NCBI GenBank assembly: GCA_016271365.2
Contig: JADMNL010000028.1
Span: forward strand, 54,206,001-54,270,000
Direction: 5' to 3'
Length of the DNA stretch: 64,000 nucleotides
DNA from: Neoceratodus forsteri
Lineage: Eukaryota > Chordata > Ceratodontiformes > Ceratodontidae
Position 1 is the first letter of the stretch; each line of letters opens with the position of its first letter. The notes under the pieces are model-generated. The model had not been told where the DNA came from and ran no database searches. It saw only the letters and a list, made by a program, of their open reading frames with translations. Below, in pieces: positions 1 to 12,018 of this stretch. The position numbers and the translations under genes are program-made.

Positions 1-232
<232 letters not shown>

Positions 233-295
233 CCTCCCTCCTCCTTCTCTCTTTTTCTCTCTCTACAATCTACCCGTTATCTGCACACTCTCTCA

Positions 296-474
296 TTTCT
301 TTCTCCTACCCTTTCCAACACTCTGCCTAGACAGGCCCCCCTTGGGCAGCTATGCCGAAAATTGCTAACTGGGAAACCTTGTTTGACCCCCCCCTTTCTT
401 TCTCCTACCCTTTCCGATATTCTATTTTGACAGGCTCCCCTGAGGCAGCTATGCCGGGCATTGCTAATTGTGAA
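296..474. repeat. Two-copy tandem duplication, period about 99 bp
   Basis: The phrase TTTCTTTCTCCTACCCTTTC starts at 296 and again at 395. Each is followed by a diverged version of the same block (CAGGC..., GGCAGCTATGCCG, ATTGCTAA). The two copies are clearly related but not identical, so the duplication is old. The surrounding 231-654 shows no gene; an AATAAA lies near 649 just before the next repeat. Confidence 0.75.
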
Positions 475-654
475 TTTCTTCCCGCTGTGTAATGTCAGTT
501 GTCTAGGTTATTTATCTATTTTCTGTGTTACATAGAAATCTTATGTTTTAACTGTCAAGTGTTTGTTATATCTCTGCTGTTTTACATCCTGACGTGGAAT
601 CTTTGTAAAAGAATGTATACTCTAAGGTTGTTTCTGAATATAAAACTAAATAAA

Positions 655-798
655 AGAGCAGCTGCTGCCTGGGTCTGAGCAGAGCAATCAAGGACAGAAG
701 TCACCTCAGCAGAGATTGGAGTCATTACTGTGCAATCCAAGTGGGATTTAGCCAGGTACTGTAGATCTGCTGTCAAGGAATCCCTGCTGCTACATAGA
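655..798 (+). repeat. Stray copy of the 12.9-16.3 kb array unit
   Basis: This block carries the same ordered landmarks as the large array further right: GAGCAGCTGCTG, GGGTCTGAGCAGAG, TCACCTCAGCAGAGAT, a GTGCA..TCCAAG segment, AGCCAGGTA and CTGTCAAGGAATCCCTGCT. It is a single partial unit, about 140 bp long, cut off where the sequence changes to AGAGACAGATAAAA. It shows that the unit is dispersed as well as tandem. Confidence 0.75.
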
Positions 799-1023
799 GA
801 GACAGATAAAAATTTTATTTTTATACAGGATATTTGTTCATTATTTTACTCTTGTTTTCAACAGTGTCCTATTTGTTGTACAATGAAACAAGCATTTGTC
901 AATGCAGAATGTTTGCTTGCTAGCATTGGCATTGGTAGTGTAGGAGTTACAGAGCTGCATAACAAGAATGGCAGTGAAGTATTGAACTGAAACCAACCCC
1001 ACCATCACACTGCAGATAGTGAC

Positions 1024-1237
1024 AGGCATTGGGGTGTGCCTTTGGGTTATCAGGCATAACGGCCATGCCATTTCACCACACCCTACCGTGCAGACACCGA
1101 CAAGTGTCACGGTGTGCCTTGGGGTCTTTGGCCCTTATGCGCATCCCATTCCATCAGGAAATATTGTGAGATGGGTGTGGTATAGGAGAATGGGGTGAAC
1201 TTTGGGGCCAAAGAGTCCAAGGCACACCTCAATGCCT
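1024..1237. repeat. Inverted repeats inside copy A
   Basis: Bases 1,111-1,134 are reverse-complementary to 1,205-1,228 with 22 of 24 matches (GGTGTGCCTTGG half-site). A second left arm, 1,024-1,042, matches the reverse complement of 1,219-1,237 with one mismatch. Two left arms thus compete for one right arm. This segment replaces the minisatellite seen at the same relative place in copies B and D. Confidence 0.75.
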
Positions 1238-1425
1238 CTCAGTGGCTGCAGGGTGTGGGTTGGGGTGGAATGGTATGAGCATTACAGGTGACAATTCCAA
1301 GCCACAGCCCTGATGTCTGTTATTCTCTACAGTGTGGGGTGTTATGGTCGGAAACCCTAATGCCTCAGGCATTCATTGGTATTTTCACTCCAAATTTTCA
1401 ACATTAGTTTTTTGTGACCCCCACC

Positions 1426-2930
1426 TCATGAACAGTGGCAATATCAGTTTGTTAGCCGATTTTGCACAGCAACTATGGCATTTGTCACCACAGGTGCAAA
1501 AACACATTCTAAACAAGGTGTGAAAAATGACAGCTGTACTGTTCATGGGGAGGTGTAAAAAATGGCAGTGTTGAAAATCTGCAGTGAAAATATATAAAAA
1601 AACTGGTGAAGTCACGAGCGTGCGTAGAAACTGTGCAACGTGCACCCGTAATGTAATTAGTTTGGGAATTATTTACAGCAGATTGTCAACACAGGCATTT
1701 TGGGACCTCCGGTCATGAACAGTGTCACTGTGATTTTCTTTATCTGTCCTGAACAATGATTCCCCACAGCGGCCACGCATTTCTGTGCTGAAAGTGTGAA
1801 AACACATTTTGGCCATGTTGTGAAAAATGACAGCTGTACTGTTCATAAGGAAGTGTGGAAAAATGCCACTGGTGAAAATCTGGACTGAAAATATTACAAA
1901 TTCATGAACTTACGAGGGTGCGTGGAAACTACTAGTAATGCCACTCAATAACACAGTCATTTTTAGGAAGTTTTTCACCAAATTTTCAAAATAGCCATTT
2001 TAAGACCTCTGCTCATGAACAGTGTCATTGTGATTTTCTTAGTGTGTCCCATACATTGATTTCGCACACCGACTGTGCCATTGTGCGCTACATAGGCGGA
2101 AACATGTTTTGGGCGAGATGTGAAAAATGACAGCTGTACTACTTATAAGAAGGTGTGGTAAAATGGCAATGTTGAAAATCCGGAGTGAAAATATAGAAAA
2201 TTTGCGAACTTATGAGCGTGCGTAGGATCAGCACAACAAACACTCATGAAACAGTCATTTTTTGGAATTTTGTCACCAAATTTTTAACATAGCTATTTTA
2301 ACACTTCTGCTCATGAACAGTTTGACTGTGATTTTCTTAATGTGTCCTATACATTGAGTTCATACACCAACTGTGCCATTGTGCGCTACATGCGCAGAAA
2401 CACATTTTGGGTGAGAAGTGAGAAATGACAGCTGTACAGCTCATAAGGAGGTGTGGTAAAATGACAATGTTGAAAATCTGGAGTGAAAATATTGAAAATT
2501 CACGAACTTACGAGCGTGCGTAGGAACAGCGCTACGCATACTAGTAAAACAGTCATTTTGGGGAATTTTTTCACCAAATTTTTAACATAGCCATTTTAAC
2601 ACCTCTGCTCATGAACAGTGTCACTGTGATTTTCTTAATGTGTCCCGAACATTGATTTTGCACACCGACTGCGCCATTGTGTGCTACATGCATGGAAACC
2701 CATTTTGGGTGAGATGTGAAAAATGACAGCTGTACTACTCATAAGGAAATGTGGTCAAATGGCAATGTTGAAAATCCAGAGTGAAAATATTGAAAATTTG
2801 CGAACCTCTGACGAGCGTAGGAACAGCGCAACGCACGCTGGTAAATAAAGTCATTTTAGATGCCACCAAATTTTCAACAAAAGCTTTTTGAGAGCCCACC
2901 TTATGAGCACTGGCACTGTCATTTCATTAG
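1426..2930 (+). repeat. Tandem array, about 298 bp units
   Basis: The landmark TCATGAACAGTG recurs at 1,426, 1,713, 2,013, 2,311 and 2,609, with a decayed form at 2,901, giving spacings of 287, 300, 298, 298 and 292. Each unit also has a GTGAAAAATGACAGCTGTAC segment, a CGAGCGTGCGTAGGA-like segment and an AACATAGCCATTTTA segment. Units are clearly homologous but diverged by substitutions. Related units lie at about 27,255-27,860 (same orientation) and 30,060-30,390 (reversed). Confidence 0.88.
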
Positions 2931-3779
2931 TCGGTCCCGTAGGGTGATTTCACACAGTGACTGCGAAATCACCCTTCAGGCCCAAATAACACCATGACAG
3001 TGAATGCATTCATGAGGAGGGGTCCCAAAAACCCCATGTTGAAAATTTGGTGCCAAAATTCCAAAAAATGCCTGAGATATGCAGCAAAGTTGAAAAACCT
3101 ATTCATTACATTATACAGCTTACGGCATTTCCTCAGTTCATGATCGGCTTTGAAGAGTACAGACGTATTCCTGGTCACAAAAGATCATTGTGCCGAGCTC
3201 CGGAGGTAAGTATGGGGTGAGGTGGGGTGTGGGAGGCAGGGTGCGCAGTGGGTGGGCGCGGTGGGAGAGGGGTGAAGACAGCAGCGAGGAAAGTTTTTTT
3301 TTTTAATTTAATTGGACTCACGCCGACGCTACCATCTTGGGCCTGGGCTCCAGCGTGGCAGCTGGAAGGCTGTTGGGGGCAGTGGAGCTGATGTGGGATT
3401 GGGTACCCGTTGGCCATAGGACCTGTTGCCATGCTGGAGTGGGCTCCCAGCGTGGCACTCGAACATCTGGGGGGGACAGTAGAGCCAACGGGGGTTGGGC
3501 ACCCCTGTCAGCCATACAGACTGTGGGGGGGAACAGTAGAGCTGACGGGGGCTTGGACACTTCCATCAGCCATTCAGTGTGTGCATGGGGGAGGTAGGAG
3601 CACATGAGCATGCAATGTGTGTGCGTGCGTATGTGTGTGGAGGGGGAGCACTGCTCACTCAAGCGGTGCTCTCCCTTTCAACTGTATGGCACTGCATTTT
3701 GGATCATCGCACTATGTTTCTTGCACATGCATGCAAGCAACCATAAAAAGGAAAAATAATAATATACTGTACATTCAGT

Positions 3780-5654
3780 TGTAACCCCCTGCAAATGGGG
3801 GTTTCCAAAAGCCTTCCAGGAGCTTGCCTGAATGCTCCAATCCTGGGTGGTGTTCGGAGTCTGAGCTGCTTAACTGTGGTTGCAAGTGAGTGCTATTTGA
3901 GCCTTCACGTACTGTCTCTTTAAGAGCTGTCTGCTTGCAGACTTAATTAGTTTGTATGGGGGGGACTGTGTATTTAATGCTTGAATCCGCCCGAGCTGTG
4001 GAGTAATCGCTCCATTTTGCGGTCGCTGAAGGTGCAAAGGGAGCCCATCTGAAAGCTGTAACTGTTTGCCTGTAATCATTTAAAGCATTAGCAAAATTGT
4101 AGTTTGTCTAACCTGCCTTTATTGCAGCTGGGACTCTGTGTGTGTTACCTCTCCATTTTGGACCTAAACTGCTGTGCTGGGCCAATTGGGTTAAGGGAGC
4201 CCTAAAATAGAGCCTGTGGATGAATCAGAACTTGGACTCTTAATTTGAGCCAGCCACAAGGGGATTGTATGGGCAATGACTCTGGGGAATGTAGTTTTGA
4301 CCTTGGCGCCTTTTTCTACCAACGGAGGGAGTCTTATTGTGAGTGACAGCTGAATCAGACAACAAAATAGTGTGGAGCTAAAGGAAATGCCCTGTTCTGT
4401 GACTGGAAAGATCAGATCAGTTGTGGCAGTGAAGAGAGAAGGAGCTGTGTGCTTCTGCGGTGTATAGTTTCACATGGGAAATGCATGTGAGGCCCTGAGT
4501 TTCTTTCTGCAGCCTTTGTGAGTGCCAGTTTGAACTGAACCCGAGTTGTGAGGAGAAAGAAGCACTAGAAGTGTGGAAACCAGGCTCACCCTGTAGAAGA
4601 CTGGAGAAATTGCTGAATCACGCTCGGTCTGACAGGAACTGAAGCTGCTGTGTGTGCTCCCGGGTATTTTGCAGTAATTGCAATCGGGATCGAGGAGCAG
4701 CCTGCCTGATATAGTACTTTCCTTTTACATATAAATGTGCGTAGTGCTTGTGGGGTCACGTTTCAAATCCTCTGTACAGTGAATTGTGTGCTGAAGCTGG
4801 AAGTAAACCCCTGCTTAATTCGGACTACATCTGTTTGCTATCAACTGCAGTGGGGTCCAGTCACAAGGACCTTGTCCTCGTGCCCTGCTCTTCTGGTAAT
4901 CCAGAGGGACATTCTCCATCTGATCCTCAGTTTGGGTGTTGTGAGTACAAATCAGGGTATACCCCTACAGCTTGTTTTTCAATCACAAGTGTGTCATCTA
5001 ATTCTTGTTGTTTCATTGTTTCATGGACTGAGCCCTCCGGCTCTGGATTACAATTGGGTGTTGTGCATATATTTTCTTCTACAGGACCCTATCCATCTGC
5101 ACCTGTCGGCCAATCCCTGGCAATGGACCTGGCTAGCCCCCCCCCCCAACCTGGGTACCCAGAGTGTGACTTTTCAGACCCTGTATGTGTGCACAGTACT
5201 GTGATTTAATTCTTCCAATTAACCTGATTGCTCCCTCCCGTGTTACTGTCCCCTAAATAAATCAGATTTGTTGTTGTTATACTACATACTGTCTGTGGTG
5301 CTGGTACTTATGGAAACAGTATTGTATTTTGCTGTGTATGTTGTTTAAGCTTATTTTACAGGGGGTCCTCAGAGACGTGCTGCAGAATCATTCTCGAGGG
5401 TAAGTGGTACTTTATGAATGAACAGTGTGTATACGTGGGGTATTGGAGCTGTAACTCCTGTGTACTGTATGAGCTACTAAAGGGAATAAAAGGGGGTCTC
5501 AGTGTCCCAGAGGGCTGTGACCAAGTTAGTCTAACCACTACAAACCCTGACCTCTGGGTGGAGGCACCTGCCATAGAACCTAGGCCCCTCAACCTATCAG
5601 TAGTCATGCAGGCAGGGGAAGTAGCCCTTGGGACAGCACCACCCGGGGGTTACA
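3780..5654 (+). mobile_element. Solo-LTR-like element, copy 1
   Basis: The block starts TGTAACCCCC and ends GGGGGTTACA, an exact 10 bp inverted end with TG..CA termini as in retrovirus-like LTRs. It contains an AATAAA near 5,255 followed by a T-rich stretch, as expected of an LTR polyadenylation region. A second, reverse-oriented copy (22,887-24,790) aligns along most of its length, including the CTGAGCCCTCCGGCTCTGGA segment. No gag, pol or primer-binding site flanks it, and no convincing target-site duplication is visible (TCAGT left, CAATG right). At about 1.9 kb it is long for an LTR. It could also be a non-autonomous element with LTR-like ends. Confidence 0.6.
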
Positions 5655-6736
5655 CAATGTTTACATTTAAGTACAAAATTTAAAATACACTGAAAACACT
5701 GTAACATTAAATACAATAACTTACATATGTACAAATGTAATCCATTTCTAAAAACAGGCACACTTGTGAAAGAAATGTATAGTAACCTGTAGAGACAGGA
5801 CTGTCTTGAAAACTAGGTCACTTGACCTGAAGACATGCTTTTCCTGTTGAAAAAGGACGTTATTTACTTACGTTTTACTAAATAATGTTTTAAGCCGGCC
5901 CATCAGCACAGCAGTTGGATTTCCACTTGCGACACCGGCGACCCAGGTTCTGGAATGAGCCAGGGTCACTGGAGGGCTGGCCAGGGGGAGAAGGATGGAG
6001 TGTCCTACGGACAGCTCTCCTTCTCTGGGGGGAGGGTGGGGGAGTGCTCCAGTGCCAGCTGGCTCCTAGTGGAGGCTGGGAGCATCACAGGACACTAGAC
6101 CATACATGTCATTGGGAAGGGGCGGATGTCAGCATCAGCCATTACAGCACTACACCACTCCAAGCAAGAAAAGAGGAAAAAATGGCTGGGTGCACCTCCA
6201 CACCCTTCAGAGGACCATTCCTCCCAAGTCTAAGCAGCATCCTGTGGCCTATAAGGTAGGTGCTAGTGCCACCCCTCCACCAGTGCATCCCCCCAGAGGG
6301 GGGACCTGCCCAGTGAAGGGAAATGCTGGGATTGCAGGAGGGCTGTAATATGGGACTTATGTGGGGGTTAGGACTCGGGTGAGACAGTATGGAGGTATGG
6401 CAGAGGGACCATAGGAGAGCCTGAAAGAGTCAGGGCATCTGAGAGGGAGTGAGGGAACTAAAATAGATAACACAAAAAAAATGTTTCAGTTGAGTTTTTA
6501 ATCTTTCTATTAACGGTATAGATCTAAAGTCACCAGGTGACAAATTCCGAGCCCTAGCTAGGTTTGTCTGCAGAGTGGCCTCCCCCATTCTATTGTGAAC
6601 TCTTGCTGTAGGAATATTCAGACTGTTTTGCCTCAGTTCATATTTAGACGTATTTTTCATTTTCAAAGTTACTTGACAACCATGGGGATGATTTTCATAA
6701 GAGTAAACTAATTTATTATGCACAGATTTTACACAG
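5655..6736. other. No gene seen; possible decayed SINE head at about 5,898-5,965
   Basis: This interval is unassigned. Near 5,898-5,965, CAGCACAGCAGTTGG followed by GACACCGGCGACCCAGGTTC resembles the tRNA-derived head of a common vertebrate SINE type (box-A-like, then box-B-like), but box B is imperfect and no tail is recognisable. 5,960-6,360 is G-rich with no recognisable product. 6,437-6,736 is AT-richer and ends where the CR1 3' tail begins. Confidence 0.35.
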
Positions 6737-6835
6737 AAATTTGACTGCAGACAAAGATAACTACGGCCCATCTAGTCTGCCCTTACATCTTCCTCTGCTC
6801 CCTCACTTTTATGCTTTCATCCCCTCTATCAACCC
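6737..6835 (-). mobile_element. CR1 LINE 3' untranslated tail
   Basis: Read on the minus strand, this follows the reverse-transcriptase stop and contains GGGCAGACTAGATGGGCCGT and CTTTGTCTGCAGTC, the phrase that typically closes CR1-type LINEs in several vertebrate groups. It fixes the 3' end of the element and its minus orientation. The exact last base is uncertain because the terminal short repeat is decayed. Confidence 0.75.
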
Positions 6836-9663
6836 CTAATGTCTGTCCCATGTTCTCTTAAATCCCTCCCCCATTTCAACTCCAACTACCTCTTCAGGCA
6901 ACCTTTTCCAGGCTTCCACCACCCTCTCCGTGAAGAACTGCCCTCTGACACCTTCTAATTTAAGGCTATGTCCCCTCGTGTTTGCTCCCTTCTTCGTTTT
7001 GAACAAGCTTCCCTCCTTCGCCCTATTTATTCCCTTCAAATATTTAAAAGTCCGAATCATGTCTCCCCTCTCCCTCTTAAACTCTAATGGGTACAGATTC
7101 AGCTCCCTCCATCTTTGCTCATGTGGTTTATCATGCATCCCACTTACCATCTAGGTCGTTCTTCTCGGAACCCTCTCCATCATCTCAATATCTCTGCATA
7201 AGTGTGGTCCCCAGAACTGTACCCCCATAGTCCAGGTGTGGCCTCACCATAGTTCTGTACAATGGCATTAGCACTTCCCTCCTTCTGCTAGTTAAGCCCC
7301 TCACAATGCAGGCCAACATACCATTTGCCTTACCCACTGCCTTGCTACACTGGTTCTCCACCTTAAGATTCCTCAGTACCATAATCCCCAGGTCTCTTTC
7401 CAGTTCCTTTTTCTTGATTTCTCCTCCCCAAGGAAGTAAGTTGACTTCATCTTTTTCCACCCCAGGTGCATCACCACACACTTTTTGCATTAAATTCCAG
7501 CTACCAGGTTGCTGATCACTTCTCCAGCTTTTCCAGGTCCCTCCTTATGGTCTCCCCTCCCCCTTGTGAGTCCACCACATTTGCAGACCTTTGTATCATC
7601 TGTAAACAGACACACCTGACCCTCCAAACCCTCTGCTAGGTCACTAATATAGATGTTAAAGAGTAGTGGTCCCAGCACTGACCCATGTAGCACCCTACTG
7701 ATCACTGCTTGTTCCCTTGAATGTATTCCATTTACCACCACTGATTGACTCCTTCCCATCAGTCAGTTCTCTACCAACTAGTGATTCTCTGGCCCACACC
7801 CAGGCTCTCCAGCTTATTCACCAGCCTTTCATACAGAATGGTGTTGAAGGCCTTACTGAAATCCAGATAGGACTCATCCACCACTCCTCCCTGGTCCACT
7901 GTCTGCATCACCCAATCGAAAAACTCTATCAGGTTAGTCAGGCAGGACCTTCTCTTAGTGAAGCCATGCTACCTTTCGTTCTGCATACCACTGGCCACCA
8001 GGTATTTCACCAGCCTTATCTTTAGTAATGTTTCTATTATCTTGCCCACCGCTGAGGGGAGACTAACAGTGCAGTAGTTTTTGACATCATTCTTGCTTCC
8101 TCCTTTGTGTAGTGAAACCACCTCCGCCCTCTGCCTGTCCCCTAGCACCATGCCTGTGTCCAAGGACAAGTAAACAGTCTCACCAGATGTGGTGCCAGCT
8201 CATCCCTCAGCTCCTTGCATATCATTGGGTGTAGGCCGTCTGGTCCCATTGCCTTATTCACCTTAAGTCTGCCCAGTTCTTCACTTACTCAATCAGCTGT
8301 GAACTTCATAGAATACATTTGCCCATGGTTTTCTCCCTTCCCTTCCTGCACTGGCCCTCTGCCTTCACCCTCCTCTGTGAAGATTGAACAGAAGTAGTTG
8401 CTTAATGCCTCCGCTTTTTTGAAATCTCCCTTCAGCATTGTTCCATCTTTCTCCCTTAACTTCCCAAGTCCCTGCTGTACCTTACTTCTTTCTCCAGCAT
8501 ACATAGAAAAGGTTTTATCTCCCCTCATTGCCTGCTTTGCTATCCTCTCCTCAGTGACCTCTTTAGCCCTCCTTATCCTTTGCCCTGCCTCTCTCCCTCC
8601 TCTTTTCCCTATACGCCTCCCTATCCTCATTCCTTCCTGTCATCCTGTACTTCCTCAATACCCTAGTTTTCTCCCTGACCATCTCCCTAGTAAACCAATG
8701 AGGTCTTCTCTGTCTTCTGTTCTTCCTGACCATCCTGATGCATATATCTGTGGCTTTCAGCACCCCTTCCTTAATAGCTGCCCATAATTACTCCACATCC
8801 TTTATATTCCCCAGACTTGATATTTCTTCACCAACTAGCCTCCTCATCCTGTTAAAGTCTGCTTTCCTAAAATCCATTACCCTGGTCCTCATCGTGTTCC
8901 TTTCCGTGCCTGTTCTCACCCTGAACCTGACAGATCTGTGGTCACTTGTTCCTAATTCTTCCCCCACCTCCACCTCCTCCTCACTGTCTCCAATTGTGAG
9001 GACTACATCCAACAGGTTTTCACCCCTAGTGGGCTCCTTGACCTGTTGTTGTAGGAATACACCTTGTAGTGCCTCTAAGATGCCTCAGCTCCTAGCTGAT
9101 ACTGCTTTTGAGACCTCCCAGTTTATGTCTAGGATGTTTAAGTCCCCTACCACCAGAATTTCCCCTTTCTTCACTATTTTCATTACTGATTATATAAACT
9201 GTTTATCCCCCTTCTCCCGTGTAGGAGGTCTGTAAACTACCTCGACTCTCAAATGCTCCCCAATTTTCTTGTCCAAGGTGACCCACATTATCTCCATTTC
9301 CCCATCCTCTTCCTGCCTCATCATGGCCCCAATTTCTTCCTTGACATATAATGCTACCCCTCCTCCCCTTTTCCACACTCCATCTTTCTTAAACAATCGA
9401 TACCCAGGAATCACTGTCTGCCAGGCATGATGGTCGTTCCAACAAGTCTCACACACTTCTACTGTGTCGAGACCCTTGTGCACCATGGTGGCCTCCAGTT
9501 CCCACAGTTTATTCCCCAGGCTCCTGGCATTTGCCTCAAAACCCCTCCGCTGTGGAGCCCCATCTTCCCTATCCTCCTTTTCCATCCCATCCCTGCTGCT
9601 GCCTGTTCCCTTTATGCCTACCTTGTCAGGGGGGTGATAACCTCTCACTTCTTTAACCTGTAA
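6836..9663 (-). pseudogene. CR1-type LINE ORF2 (endonuclease plus reverse transcriptase), disrupted
   Basis: On the minus strand the fragments occur in the order expected of a CR1 ORF2. An APE-type endonuclease lies at 9,648-8,788 (NARSLGNKLWELE near its start, VVYRPP, then LGTSDHR with the catalytic SDH motif near its end). A linker follows to about 8,300 (NYFCSIFTEE), then the reverse transcriptase: VSLHKGGSKND, VGKIIETLL, RSCLTNL, YLDFSKAFN (motif A, about 7,880), GSVLGPLLFN (motif B, about 7,680) and FTDD in place of FADD (motif C, about 7,600). The C-terminal LEFKRERGDMIRTFKYL tail lies at about 7,080. The coding path changes frame several times and contains stops, so no functional protein can be made. 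In life it would copy LINE RNA at a nicked target. The assignment is strong; the subfamily is not determined. Confidence 0.93.
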
Positions 9664-9690
9664 GAGTGGCTCTGCCTGTAACCCCCTCCC

Positions 9691-11330
9691 TCAGTTTAGT
9701 TTAGATTGATCTTCCATACTGTTAAAGACCTCCATTTTATTCTTTAGTACAGTTGCCCCTTCAGAGCTCAGATGCAGCCTGTATGGGACATACGGCCCCT
9801 CCTCTTCCCACGTAGATCCCCAGTCACCTATCCAACTGAATAACATCTGCCTACATGATCCTTGCAACCATCTATTGAATTCCACTATTATTTTCCTTCT
9901 TGGGTGTGCTTGCTTTTGGTACAGGCAATACCTCCAAGAAGGAAATGGAAGTGAAAATCATGTTCCTACAGATCCTGACAGGCTCCTTAAACCTTGCCTG
10001 TACCTCCATCAGATTATTTCCTTCCAGGTGAAACACCAAACGCATCCTCTCACCTTGATGCTTGCCCCAAGACAGAATATGGTGCCTCACATCAAACCTT
10101 GTAATTGCTGGCATACACTGTACCCATACTGTACTGGTTTCTGCTCCTTTTCTCCCTTTCTGATTCTCTTGATTATCAAGTCCCCTAATAGTGCCACATT
10201 AATGTTCTCTTCCTACTGAGTGCCCTTTTGGTATTTAAGTTTATGCCTTAGGACTCAACTCCTGGCCTCCCTGTTTCCAACATCCAACTTGTCCTGATTT
10301 TGTCCTCACCCAGCATGGTTTCAACACCTCCTCCCCTTGGACTTTTCCTTAGACCCCTACTCCTCCTTCTGCTATTCACCCTCTTCCCTTGCACTGCCTC
10401 TTCCTCATTCCCTGTGGGCCTGCATCCCCTGCCTGCATCACTTTTGGAGCATACTCTAACCCCTTTCAACTCTACACTGGTTCTTACCCCACTTGCTCCT
10501 AATATACCCAGTATTCTAAAATGTTCTAAGCACCGTGTCCCCCTTGAGGGAATTCTCCTCCTCACTACTTGCTCTGTTTGCATATCTCCTACTGCATGTG
10601 CTTCACCCATCACATTTCTTCTGCTTACTCCCTGCTGTATGCACTTATTATTACTGATCACCTCCGAAGACCCCATCACTAGCTCTTCTGGTTTCCCTGA
10701 CATTGTCTCCTTTCTGATTCTTGCCCCATGCCTTTGCTCCTCTAGTGCATCATTCTGGTGTGTTCCTAAACAGTCCTTCCCCTTTTCAACCATTATCCCC
10801 GCACCTGAGAGTTCTTTCTCCATGTCTCCAACCGCTTTGCCACCACTCCATCCTGCGATGGCGCCTCACGGTCATTCTTCACACCAACATCCTCAACTAG
10901 TATATCTGGGGGTGCAAATCTGTTTTTCAGTTCTGCTCCCATGCTATTTTTTTCTATGCCAGTTGTGCCTAGAGTTTCCAGCATCTAGTTTATTTTTCCT
11001 GAGCCTGCTGCTTTTACACCTCCTACTTTCCAGTTGTCTCATTACCTCCTGTCTCAAGCATCTCTGTCCCACCTCTGGATTTACTACTATTATCACCCAG
11101 TGCTCAGTTGCACTCTCTGGGTCTCCTACCATCTTCCTTCTTCCAAACCCTTTTCTTCTCAAAGCATGTATCTGGTCCTCTGGTGGCTCCCACTAATTCC
11201 TCCCTCTCCTTCCCTAGCTGGTAGTGTCTCTGCTTCTCCAACCCACCTCCTCATTATCCCCAGTTCAATGCCCACTTCAACCACCTCACTTCCTCACTTA
11301 GTTGTGTAAGTTGCTTACACATCATACATT
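9691..11330 (-). pseudogene. CR1-type LINE ORF1 with esterase-like domain, disrupted
   Basis: Upstream of ORF2 on the minus strand, broken frames read as a CR1 ORF1. A short coiled-coil-like start (CKQLTQLSEEVRWLKWALN) lies at about 11,310-11,250, followed by a charged, low-complexity middle (10,820-10,250). Next comes an SGNH/GDSL-esterase-like region: VFHLEGNNL near 10,030 resembles the HxGxND block, LEVLPVPKAS follows, and RLHLSSEGATVLKNKM near 9,760 resembles the closing DxxHL block. Some CR1 families carry such an esterase. Frameshifts and stops are present. The start is uncertain, and the middle was assigned only by position. Confidence 0.72.
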
Positions 11331-11362
11331 CTCTCATCCTCCATGCCAATTTAGAACCATAG

Positions 11363-11440
11363 CCACTCCACATCATCTGTACCCCACCACTCCACATCTG
11401 CTGCACCCCACCACTCCACATCATCTGTACCCCACCACTC
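11363..11440. repeat. 24 bp minisatellite, about 3.3 copies
   Basis: CCACTCCACATC begins at 11,363, 11,387 and 11,411, with a partial unit at 11,435, an exact 24 bp period. It lies just upstream (minus sense) of the CR1 ORF1 start, so it may be a local expansion in that element's 5' leader. Confidence 0.9.
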
Positions 11441-12018
11441 TGCCAAATAATCCACCCCTATGGCTGCCCTGCCAGCTGCACTGCCCTTCCATTGTTATGC
11501 AACATGATCAACAGATTTGGGATATGCAAAATACCTAATCTTAACAGCCCATTAACTGGCAGCACAGTACAGTACCAGTCTCCACTGTATGGAATTGAGG
11601 CCCAGGAGTTTCACCCCACAATAATTATCCTACAGGTCAATAAGTCTGAGATAAACCATAGTCACCAAATGGAAGTATCTTCGTCCAGTTCCTTATGCAA
11701 CTTCTCTTAAGCAGAATCCAAAGAGAGCCACACGTTCAGCTCCTTAGCAATAATTGTCCAAAAAAGATCCACAATTACAGCTGCCTTGCGTTGATTTCTA
11801 TAGTTCAGATCAGAGTACAGGTAAATCCCATCAAGAAGTTCAAGCATTTTCAGATCCTTCCTGTGTTGACGTTCTTTGATCATCCAGCTGTCCTCTATGC
11901 TCCTTGGCCACTCCCTGTTGCTCCTGTATTTGCCAACCACCCCATTTATCTGGCTTCTCCCCTCTGGCATTTAATAGAGGCTGAGGCCCAGGTCGGGGTC
12001 AAGGTGGGTGGGAGGTAA

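Larger units (their letters stand above)
887..3757 (+). mobile_element. Composite repeat, copy A (unclassified element)
   Basis: The left end, from about 892, carries a close variant (GCAGAATG for GCCGAATG) of the CAAGCATTTGTCAATGCCGA motif also found at about 26,628, 32,973 and, reversed, about 31,197-31,222. The right end, about 3,708-3,757, carries the ATGTTTCTTGCRCATG / GCAAGCAACATAAAAA motif shared with copies B and C. In between lie a segment with inverted repeats (1,024-1,237), a tandem array of about 298 bp units (1,426-2,930), a small palindromic core near 2,957, and a GC-rich end. No transposase is visible. Small stem-loops at both ends recall Helitron-like elements, but no diagnostic terminus is proven. 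The family is not one I recognise. Confidence 0.6.

Noticed and set aside
4737..5209. Two overlapping 153-155 codon frames in the LTR-like element
   Set aside because: They overlap in different frames, are not conserved in the second copy, and span the region expected to hold LTR regulatory and polyadenylation signals.
8398..9235. Plus-strand open frames of 129 and 165 codons
   Set aside because: They are shadows of the CR1 ORF2 on the minus strand.
10300..11196. 298-codon plus-strand open frame rich in Leu, Ser and Pro
   Set aside because: It is antisense to the purine-rich CR1 ORF1 and shows no recognisable domain.
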